A DNA stretch of 64,000 nt, from NCBI RefSeq assembly GCF_001936115.1, contig NZ_MPDM01000002.1, forward strand, positions 124,001 to 188,000, given 5' to 3'. The DNA is from Boudabousia marimammalium (GTDB taxonomy: Bacteria; Actinomycetota; Actinomycetes; Actinomycetales; Actinomycetaceae). The translations under genes were made by a program, and so were the position numbers. The notes beneath the pieces were generated by a model. That model saw nothing but the letters and a program-made list of their open reading frames with translations. It searched no databases and was not told the DNA's origin. Shown in pieces: positions 57,626 through 64,000 of this stretch (position 1 is the stretch's first letter; every line of letters starts with the position of its first letter).

Positions 57626-59206
57626 CTAATCGAAGGTGAGGAAGACCGTGAACTCACGAATCACATCCTGCCAAGAAGCATAGAACTCTAGGTTAGCGTT
57701 GAAGATGAGGAAAGCCTCTAATGCTACTAGCGAGGCAGTTAAAGTCACCAAAAATAGCGAGAGTAGATAGCCAATAATCCGGCCTCTCAAGGTTTGTACC
57801 TCCAGGGTGAAAGACGGCGAATTGGTTGCATCAGCGGTCACACTTCGCCCCGGAATAGTCCAGCGGGTTACCAGCCCTGCTCCAAGGGCCAAAACAAGGA
57901 TACTGACAAGGCTAATCAGCACCCACGACTTAATTCCCCACCAGCCTTCCACGGTCGGCTGGGAAGGCTCAAACTCTGCCCCTATCCCCTTACCAAGAGG
58001 TTGAAGATGAGGCACCTCAGACTGTTCTCCAATCCAACTTAAAACATTCGGCAAAACTTCATTCCAAGCACCCCAATTGTGTCCGCCGGTAAGGGGAAGA
58101 TTGGCGTATTCATCCCCAGGCAGCGGGGAAATCTGGTTAGTGGAAACGGTGAGGAAGTCAGCATCGCGATCGTTGGCGCTACTAGCGAAAAGTATCCGAG
58201 TCGGATATTTGCGCGGCAATCCAATCAAATTAGAGAGCGTATTCGCATTGTATAATTGCACTCCCGCTTCCGAGAGGAGGCCCACAGTGGGACGGTTGTA
58301 TCCCGATAGTGAGGCGGTTGAACCAAAAACCTGCGGGTGTAAAAGCGCTGTCCGCACCGCACAGTAACCGCCTGCCGACACACCAGTTAGATTCCAATCC
58401 CCCCGGATAGCTGAAATCTGGGGAAATACTGAGTGCAGCATGGTGGGCAGCTCTTGCGCCAGCCAGGTCTCTACTGCCGGACGTTCCACCAAATTGACGC
58501 AATCTGGTTCTTGCCCGTCAACATTAAGACCGGGGAAAACCATGATGGTGGGAGGAAGCTTTCCCTGATCGATTGCGGCCTGTAGTTTTTCGCCAGCTCG
58601 CAAGGCGGCTTGTGAAGCAAAAGGATTACCGGGTGAACCGTGCAGGAAGATAATCACCCGATAGTCGGGCTGCGGCGGGTTTGGATCAAGAGAGAACTCT
58701 CGGGGCACCCACACGTCAACTTCTTGACTAATCTGGGAAATTGGGCCGGTGAACTTAGTTTGCAGAAGTTTGGCACCGTTGGCTTCCTCAACCTGTTCAA
58801 AATGAGGCATCCACTGAGGCTCATTACGAGGGGCAACCTCCGCAGATTGAGGCTCATTTTTGAGCGCTTCCCGACCTTCATTATTTTGTGTGAGTGGAGG
58901 TTGCAACGGGGAGAGCTGCTTTACTTCTGTGACTGCCTTATTGGCTTTAGGAAACAGTGAATCCAGCATCGGATAGAATCCCATTGCCGCGTTCACCATG
59001 ATTACCATCGCTACAATCATGGCTGAGCTGGAGAGGAGCACTCCCCCTGCTCTCCACACAGGTGCCATCCGCCGATGCTTCACCCGGACCAGAAAAGTTG
59101 CAATTACCAGAACGAGGGCGAGCGACACCAGAGTCAGCGTGATTGCGTTAGGGCCAACCAAGGAAATTGGTCTACCGAGCAAGTAGTCGGGCTGTTCAAC
59201 AGTCAT
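57626..59206 (-). CDS. Membrane-anchored esterase (PF00756-like), copy 1
   Basis: 526 residues, with the same layout and about 55-60% residue identity by eye to the neighbour at 56054. Membrane helices near 22-40 and 56-75, catalytic Ser277 in TGVSAGGYCAVRT, His in GGHNWGAW, and C-terminal helices. Shared signatures at both ends (GRPISLVGP near the start, IFNANLEFYASWQDV near the end) prove a tandem duplication. AAGGTGAGG precedes the ATG. All triad positions are intact in both copies. Substrate unknown. Confidence 0.85.
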   Translation of the reverse strand: MTVEQPDYLLGRPISLVGPNAITLTLVSLALVLVIATFLVRVKHRRMAPVWRAGGVLLSSSAMIVAMVIMVNAAMGFYPMLDSLFPKANKAVTEVKQLSPLQPPLTQNNEGREALKNEPQSAEVAPRNEPQWMPHFEQVEEANGAKLLQTKFTGPISQISQEVDVWVPREFSLDPNPPQPDYRVIIFLHGSPGNPFASQAALRAGEKLQAAIDQGKLPPTIMVFPGLNVDGQEPDCVNLVERPAVETWLAQELPTMLHSVFPQISAIRGDWNLTGVSAGGYCAVRTALLHPQVFGSTASLSGYNRPTVGLLSEAGVQLYNANTLSNLIGLPRKYPTRILFASSANDRDADFLTVSTNQISPLPGDEYANLPLTGGHNWGAWNEVLPNVLSWIGEQSEVPHLQPLGKGIGAEFEPSQPTVEGWWGIKSWVLISLVSILVLALGAGLVTRWTIPGRSVTADATNSPSFTLEVQTLRGRIIGYLLSLFLVTLTASLVALEAFLIFNANLEFYASWQDVIREFTVFLTFD

Positions 59207-59489
59207 TCGGGCCTCACCTTCTAAACTGGGTTAGTCACTTATCAGCATCTCAGCTTTTTGTACTTAAATTGTTTATCTTGGTACTGTACCCTGAGGCCGG
59301 GACTAAAAGCGGTTGATTTTGCTTCCGAGTCTTGAGAGGTACACTTCACTTTTCGGAGCGCGAAGACGCTAACAAATCTCCGCTATGATTTCGAAAGCCG
59401 AGGATTCTGTTTGGTTGTAGAGTTCCGTATCTAAGAATCCTCGTCTAGACTTAAGGCAGCATTGCCACCCAGCGCGAAAGAGGAAAACA
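59207..59489 (+). promoter_or_regulatory. Gene-free stretch before the 38-aa micro-protein
   Basis: Contains a perfect inverted repeat CGAGGATTCT (59399-59408) / AGAATCCTCG (59434-59443) and a small palindrome GGTACTGTACC (59280-59290). No open frame was recognised. It must hold the divergent promoters of the esterase operon and the micro-protein. Confidence 0.4.
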
Positions 59490-59606
59490 ATGAAGCTGAA
59501 ACTAATCGCATTCTTGCTGATTACCTTGGCGATTGTGCTGGCTGGTTTAGGAATCGCCTACCTGCTAGAGCCGGCCGGAAGGGCGGCGCTGGCGTGGACG
59601 GTTTAG
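59490..59606 (+). CDS. 38-aa membrane micro-protein, paralogue of the 53998 gene
   Basis: Read by hand: MKLKLIAFLLITLAIVLAG, then GLGIAYLLEPAGRAALAWTV. One predicted membrane helix. Base-level similarity to the 53998 gene is very high over the first 85 bases. The tail is shorter and non-homologous, which looks like an early stop or a different end after recombination. An AGAGGAAA ribosome binding site seven bases before the ATG supports translation. It ends 12 bases before the convergent gene at 59619. Function unknown. Confidence 0.6.
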   Translation: MKLKLIAFLLITLAIVLAGLGIAYLLEPAGRAALAWTV

Positions 59607-59618
59607 GGATTAGTGCCA

Positions 59619-60710
59619 CTAGTCCTGAGGGTCTTCCCCGGTTTCTTCCGTTTCGGCTTTCTTCCTCGATACCTTTGAGAATAATGAACCCGCTAGGTGT
59701 TTAGCCTGCGAAGCGGCCTCTGCCCCGGCTTCTTTGGCGCTACTCGCTAGGTTACCTGCGGTTTCTTTAACGGTATCCGGTACTGCTTCTACCGCGCCCT
59801 CGACTGCACCCACAGCCTTGTCGAGTATCGCGTTGTGGTCAGTATTCGTGTTCACTTCATGCAGTTCTGCCATGTACTTTGCTGCATCAACTCCGGGCGG
59901 CGGGATTTGACGCAACTGCTTTTGCAGCCTCACAGACTGCGACTTGAGCGCAACCAGAGTCATTCCACCGGAGAGGAGACCTCCGGCCACGGGAACTGCC
60001 TTCGTGATGGTCTTAGCGAAGGAATCCTTGGTGACTTTAACGCCGATGATGCGCAACGTCTGCTTCATTGGGCCATACCAAACAGTCTTAGTCAGTGCTT
60101 GCTTTGTGATCTGCTTTTGCAAGGCAGGCATGGTGATTTGACGAACGAAAGTAGTCAAAGAGGTTGCCGCCCCACTAACCCCCATCATCACACCAAGGAA
60201 CATAGCTAGTTTAGCTAGGGTTTCATCATCAATTTCATCTAAATCGTTGATGAAGTTCTGCCAACCATAAATGTAGGCAAGTTTTTGCATGACTCTGAAG
60301 GCATGTGCGTAATACTGCGCAACGTCGGTGGGAATAGTTGCCAACATTGCGAACCCGCCGGGCAGACCGGCAGCGAAGGACAAACTTGCAGACTTTTTAG
60401 TTTCAAAGCCGATTACTTGCGACGCTAGCTCATCAAGCTGCTCTAAACTGACGCCAGCTTCACTTGGGGTAGTTTCAATCGCCTTCTGAATTTGCTCATC
60501 CGACATGCGAAGTTTGCGAAACTCTTGGCGCAAGAAAGAATCACGGTCAATCCGCACACCGCGTAAACGAATCACTTTCGTAATGAAAGCGATAGCGTAC
60601 TGTTGCAGTTCAGCGTCTTGCTGGCCTAGCGCTTCACGAATCGGATCTTCAGTTTCTTCCCCGAAAATATCTTCCGGTTCAATCGGCTGTTCTATGTCTT
60701 GTCCACTCAT
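59619..60710 (-). CDS. EcsC-like/unknown protein with hydrophobic core
   Basis: 363 residues. An acidic N-terminus, a helical part with several hydrophobic stretches (AAGLPGGFAMLATIPTDVAQ, LFLGVMMGVSGAATSLT, AVPVAGGLLSGGMTLVALK) and an Ala/Lys/Glu-rich tail ending DPQD. The pattern TKKSASLSFAAGLPGGFAM ... TDVAQYYAHAFRVMQKLAYIY resembles the EcsC family, which is of unclear function; this match is by memory and moderate. It is convergent with the micro-protein gene. Start ATG 60710. Confidence 0.7.
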   Translation of the reverse strand: MSGQDIEQPIEPEDIFGEETEDPIREALGQQDAELQQYAIAFITKVIRLRGVRIDRDSFLRQEFRKLRMSDEQIQKAIETTPSEAGVSLEQLDELASQVIGFETKKSASLSFAAGLPGGFAMLATIPTDVAQYYAHAFRVMQKLAYIYGWQNFINDLDEIDDETLAKLAMFLGVMMGVSGAATSLTTFVRQITMPALQKQITKQALTKTVWYGPMKQTLRIIGVKVTKDSFAKTITKAVPVAGGLLSGGMTLVALKSQSVRLQKQLRQIPPPGVDAAKYMAELHEVNTNTDHNAILDKAVGAVEGAVEAVPDTVKETAGNLASSAKEAGAEAASQAKHLAGSLFSKVSRKKAETEETGEDPQD

Positions 60711-60894
60711 GTAGCTATTCCGGACTCAAGTTTTACAGGGCGTTTTATTGACTACTGGAATACTAGCGTACTTCCGCGCTTCTAGGACTCTTATTTGAGC
60801 CCGGTTAGCGCGCTTTCTCTTTCATCTGCCGCCACACATAAGAATATGGAGAACATCGCTTTTCCATGGTTTCCTCCTGAGACGGATACCAATA

Positions 60895-62125
60895 TTAGGC
60901 GCCTAACAATGCTAGGGGAACTACCCCAACACCATCTGACCTGCGATAAGTGGCCGGCCCAGTATTCACAACTAGTAAATCAACTACCCGGTCTGGTATC
61001 TGCTCTCGTAGCCACAGCAAATGGCGAACGTCTTGATCGTGGACAGCACCAGATAGTTTTACTTCAATTGCTAAGACTCTGCCGTCTTCACCTTCAACAA
61101 TAAGGTCAATTTCGTGTCTACCTTCATTGGTGCGTAAGTGATATACCCGAGCCTCAGCTGCTTGAGCTGCCACCCTCACACCGAGTGTCACTAGGGATTC
61201 AAATAGTGGACCCGCCATGTGCGCTCCTGATGGACCGGCCAGAGATGATGCGTTCAAGCCGAGGAGTCGCGCAGCCAACGCGGGATCAGCCAATTGACGT
61301 TTAGGAGCTTGCTGTAACCTCCGGATTGGATTGTTGGATGGAATCCATCCGGGTACAGGATCAAGAATCCATAAGCGTTCAAGGTGATCTATATAGTTAC
61401 GGGTTGTTGTTTTGGCGGGCTGAGAACCATCGCCAGCTGTTGTGGCGTCTAGTAGCCGAGAGTATGAGGTAGTGGTTGAACTGGCGGTAGCGTAGGCGGA
61501 CATCCACCGTCTGAGCGTTTCCGGACGTCGAACTACGAAACCTTCATTGGGCAGGTCATGGTCAATAATCCGCTCAAGATATGAGTCTAGTTGAGCCCGC
61601 TGAAGCCGGGGTACTGTTTGCTGTACAGCAGGGAATCCGCTTGCGGTAATGGCAGCAAAGTAGTCGGCTAGTCCAAATTCACTACGCAAGGCCGGCAGTT
61701 GGGAGACTCCCTCCAGTAAAGCACGAAGTGAAACTGTGGGCTTAACTAGCCCTCTTTCATGAAGCGCCATTGGACGCATTCGGAGAGAGTATTCTTCCTG
61801 CCCCACTGTGGGTTCCTAAAGCATCACGCGGGGTAGCTGACCCGGTGAGGATGAACTGTCCCGGGGAAGCCCCTTGGTCAACTTTTCGCCGTACTGAGTC
61901 CCAGACTTGCGGTAGGTGCTGCCATTCATCAATCAGCAATGTACCTTCCGGCACACCGCCGAGGGCGAAGTCAGCAGCTACTACTTCTCTTAGATTTGGA
62001 TCATCCAAAAACCAAGCGTTACTTGCCCGCCGACGAGCTGTAGCAGTCTTCCCCACACCCTTAGCTCCATCAATCGCAACAGCCGGAGCCAGGGGAAGAA
62101 GCTCATCCAGTTCTAGGTCTACAGT
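60895..62125 (-). pseudogene. Frameshifted DUF4143-type P-loop ATPase
   Basis: Two overlapping open frames make one gene. The upstream frame carries AIDGAKGVGKTATARR (Walker A), TLLIDEWQHLPQ (Walker B) and ends after ATPRDALGTHSGAGRIL. The downstream frame picks up at SLRMRPMALHERG, through TRNYIDHLERLWI, to the nuclease-like EIDLIVEGEDG...AIEVK region of DUF4143. Restoring two bases in the CT-run near 61782-61790 rejoins the frames. The 5' side also has a stop (62126) and no good start before the P-loop, so the first residues are missing. A full copy would be about 410-420 residues. Such ATPases are widespread in actinobacteria with unknown role. Confidence 0.85.
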
Positions 62126-62156
62126 TCAAGGTTGATACTGACTCACAAGCCATACA

Positions 62157-62202
62157 CTACCATTTTCACACCCCAAACGCTACCATTTTCACACCTTAAA
62201 CG
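62157..62202 (-). repeat. Two tandem 23-bp repeats upstream of the ATPase pseudogene
   Basis: CTACCATTTTCACACC-CC-AAACG (62157-62179) is followed at once by a copy with TT for CC (62180-62202). They are in the gap between hipA and the ATPase remnant and may be a binding site or slippage product. Confidence 0.8.
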
Positions 62203-62238
62203 GACAGGTTAGCTCCACATCTGCCCGTCGCCGTGCTT

Positions 62239-63438
62239 CTACTGCAGTAGTGATTCAATCTTGAAACGCCTGCTACTTAGTTCCTTCTGAGCTCCCGACA
62301 AGGGCGAACCCTCGAAAGGTAGTTGGGAAAGGTCGATACTCTTTGCCGTACTTAAGGCTAACCGCTGGATGTCGCGGGCGGCCCGTATCGGCAGCCCAAT
62401 ATTATCGGCAAATTCATCCCAGTGTCTACCACTAAGTTTGTTGGTGCGACCTGCGACTGGTAGTGCCATAGTAAAGTCTCTATAGAGAGCTGTGCAGGCC
62501 AAATCATACATGGGAGCTACAGACCAAATACCCTTGAGATTACGCAAAATAGAGAGGTTTTTGGCATGCAAGTCACCATTTCCGGTCAGCCACGCGAAAA
62601 GGAACTGCAAATATAGAGTGCGCGTCGCAATTTTGGGTGCTTGCGTTCGCTCTGCAAGCGCACGAACTACATCCTCGGAAGCAACCGAGTACTTCTGTGC
62701 CGGCAGAATCTCTAGCACTTGGGTGGCATCCTCTTGGGCGAGGCGCATCAGTTTCCCGTCTTTTCCTGCGACACGGTCAAATCGTGTCACGAATAACCCT
62801 TCACACCCTTTACTGTCAGTAAGTAGCTCTGCTTGGGCGACAGGGATTTTTAGGGCACGCGCCGACTTAAGATGAAGGTATTCGTTTTGGACGAGGTGGG
62901 GATGCACGGGAGGGTTAATCTTTAAAATTGCGTAACGCCCTTCAGTGCTGATTGGCATATTAATCATGGATGCTGAGGCTTTAGCCTGCACACCAGGAAC
63001 CGCATACCGGTCCACTGTATCGGTGATGACTCTGAAATCGGATTCGGCAAGCTCCCCCACCAGTGGGGCTGGTTCCGTCGGAGCCACGCCAGAGGGGAAT
63101 AGCCTGACGTCTCCAGGAGTATCCGCACCAACAGCTAAGAGCATTGTTAGTTCATCATCGAGCGAGGTTTTGGTCGCCCGGTTCAAAACGGTGAGGCGGT
63201 GCCCTTCAGGCAGGAGTCCCGCAAAGAACGGCGGTAGCGCACCGCCGGGACGCACTGCTTTTTCCCCGAGGGGTAACGAAAAAGAGATTGCCTCTCCATC
63301 GTACGAATCAAGATAGGAGAATTCCACTTCCCCGGTTTCGTTCCGTTTTAGAGTCCCAGCTAGGTAGTCGCCTTTATACACGTCTACAGTGTCTATAAAG
63401 CGCATCTGGTCGAGGGCAGGGGCAGCCGTCTGTATCAT
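62239..63438 (-). CDS. hipA: HipA-family serine kinase toxin
   Basis: 399 residues. N-terminal coupling domain (VDVYKGDYLAGTLKRNETG, GLLPEGHRL), then kinase core: an ATP-site Lys in YAILKINPP, GLFVTRFDR, catalytic LTGNGDLHAKNLSIL with the catalytic Asp, and YDLACT as metal site. All look intact. HipA phosphorylates a tRNA synthetase in E. coli and causes dormancy; target here unknown. ATGA overlap with hipB upstream. A decayed copy lies at 55409-55750. Confidence 0.95.
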   Translation of the reverse strand: MIQTAAPALDQMRFIDTVDVYKGDYLAGTLKRNETGEVEFSYLDSYDGEAISFSLPLGEKAVRPGGALPPFFAGLLPEGHRLTVLNRATKTSLDDELTMLLAVGADTPGDVRLFPSGVAPTEPAPLVGELAESDFRVITDTVDRYAVPGVQAKASASMINMPISTEGRYAILKINPPVHPHLVQNEYLHLKSARALKIPVAQAELLTDSKGCEGLFVTRFDRVAGKDGKLMRLAQEDATQVLEILPAQKYSVASEDVVRALAERTQAPKIATRTLYLQFLFAWLTGNGDLHAKNLSILRNLKGIWSVAPMYDLACTALYRDFTMALPVAGRTNKLSGRHWDEFADNIGLPIRAARDIQRLALSTAKSIDLSQLPFEGSPLSGAQKELSSRRFKIESLLQ

Positions 63439-63692
63439 TGACGAACCACCTCAACCGTTAGCCCGAGCGTATCCGCGACGGCTAGGAGAGCTTTTAGGCT
63501 GGGGCTGGAACTTCCTTTTTCGAGGGAGCGTACAGTGCGATCCGAAACGCCGGATAGATCAGCAACCTGTTGCTGAGTCAGGCCGTATTCTTTACGCGCA
63601 ATTTTTAGGGCCGTAGCTATCCCAGCTAGACCCGCATCAGAATCTGATTCACCAGACGTTTTCGGAACTATTTTTCCGTAATTGGTAGACAT
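63435..63692 (-). CDS. hipB: HipB-family antitoxin, HTH repressor
   Basis: 85 residues with an XRE-type helix-turn-helix at about 30-80 (ARKEYGLTQQQVADLSGVSD, then TVRSLEKGSSSPSLKALLAVA). It binds operators and neutralises HipA. Its start at 63692 has no clear ribosome binding site. Three 20-bp palindromes surround or overlap the start region. The stop overlaps the hipA start (ATGA). Confidence 0.95.
   Translation of the reverse strand: MSTNYGKIVPKTSGESDSDAGLAGIATALKIARKEYGLTQQQVADLSGVSDRTVRSLEKGSSSPSLKALLAVADTLGLTVEVVRQ
63661..63680. promoter_or_regulatory. HipB operator O1 (inside hipB codons about 5-11)
   Basis: TTCGGAA-6-TTCCGTA, 20 bp; six of the seven arm pairs match perfectly. It lies inside the coding region just after the hipB start. 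Confidence 0.7.
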
Positions 63693-63721
63693 GAAGACAA
63701 TGGTACACCCTAAAAGAGCAA

Positions 63722-63741
63722 TTCGGAACTATGTTTCCGAA
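63722..63741. promoter_or_regulatory. HipB operator O2
   Basis: TTCGGAA-CTATGT-TTCCGAA, a perfect 7-6-7 palindrome, 30 bases upstream of the hipB ATG and overlapping a candidate -35 box. Confidence 0.8.
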
Positions 63742-63781
63742 TTTACCAAAATCCAACCAACCATGTTTACTTTCAGCCAGT

Positions 63782-63801
63782 TTCGGAAACATCTTTCCGG
63801 A
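63782..63801. promoter_or_regulatory. HipB operator O3
   Basis: TTCGGAA-ACATCT-TTCCGGA, same 7-6-7 geometry, one arm mismatch. Starts 60 bases after O2, and O2 starts 61 after O1. Confidence 0.75.
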
Positions 63802-63844
63802 CAGTGCAAACATGAGCTCAGACTGATAAGTCTGCTATAGGAGA

Positions 63845-64000
63845 CTACACGTTAAACCGAAACTCCACGACGTCGCCGTCGGCCATAATGTAGTCTTTGC
63901 CTTCCATGCGGACCTTGCCTGCGGCGCGGGCTTCTGCCATGGAGCCGGCGGCTACCAGGTCGTCGAATGAGACGACCTCGGCCTTGATGAAGCCCTTCTG
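63845..64000 (-). CDS. ychF: Redox-regulated ATPase YchF, C-terminal end (5' part beyond window)
   Basis: The last 51 codons, read by hand: a [19 protein letters not shown] segment, then [17 protein letters not shown] and [12 protein letters not shown]. This is the TGS-domain end of YchF, an ATPase (Obg-like) that binds ribosomes. The N-terminal part is outside the window. A decayed piece occurs at 55779-55862. Confidence 0.92.
   Translation of the reverse strand, partial: QKGFIKAEVVSFDDLVAAGSMAEARAAGKVRMEGKDYIMADGDVVEFRFNV

Overview
The window looks like chromosomal DNA of a moderate-GC actinobacterium. Supporting genes are a WhiB-family regulator, a TIGR03089-type protein, mycobacterial-type galactofuran genes (Glf, a GlfT2-like and a GlfT1-like transferase), a Rv1264-like class III nucleotide cyclase and a 7Fe-type ferredoxin. 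Low-GC-style codon use for an actinobacterium and the lack of mycolic-acid genes suggest Actinomycetaceae (Varibaculum or Mobiluncus-like). That placement is inference; no marker gene such as 16S is present. No rRNA, tRNA, CRISPR array or insertion sequence was seen.

From 1 to about 34.7 kb lies one very large surface-glycan locus. It opens with a giant glycosyltransferase-membrane protein fusion and an overlapping whiB gene, then a TIGR03089 protein, a pyruvyltransferase-like protein and a GT2 enzyme. A Wzm/Wzt ABC exporter, GlfT2-like polymerase, Glf mutase, PssE/Alg13-like protein and a GlfT1-PssD/Alg14 fusion form a galactofuran-type module (6.8-13.6 kb). Next come two giant DUF6541-type membrane proteins flanking a WecC-like nucleotide-sugar dehydrogenase, several GT4 enzymes, a degenerate asparagine-synthase-like protein and a Wzx-like flippase. 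A three-gene Wlb/Wbp-type set (oxidoreductase, aminotransferase, N-acetyltransferase) follows, then a GT2/DUF2304 pair, two LCP ligases and GalE. The inferred logic is: make UDP-Galf and a diacetamido-uronic sugar, build lipid-linked glycans, export them by both ABC and flippase routes, and attach them to peptidoglycan with the LCP proteins.

From 34.7 to about 53.9 kb the content is housekeeping: a two-component system, a class III cyclase, Maf, ferredoxin, a VanW protein, TypA/BipA, an oligopeptide ABC operon with a fused ATPase, an aldose-epimerase-like protein, M18 aminopeptidase, type II NADH dehydrogenase and a PfkB sugar kinase.

From 53.9 kb to the end is a scarred accessory region. 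It holds a RelE-type toxin-antitoxin pair, two related micro-proteins, a frameshifted membrane protein, a remnant cassette with pieces of hipA, ychF and pfkB, two tandem membrane esterases, a frameshifted DUF4143 ATPase, an intact hipBA pair with three regularly spaced operators, and the 3' end of ychF. The remnant cassette carries decayed versions of genes that occur intact elsewhere in the window, which points to old duplication and deletion.

The most unusual observations are the GlfT1-Alg14-type fusion inside a galactan cluster, long hairpins in front of both DUF6541 genes (one enclosing the start codon), the 60/61-bp-spaced HipB operators, the hipA'-ychF'-pfkB' remnant, and apparently leaderless promoters.
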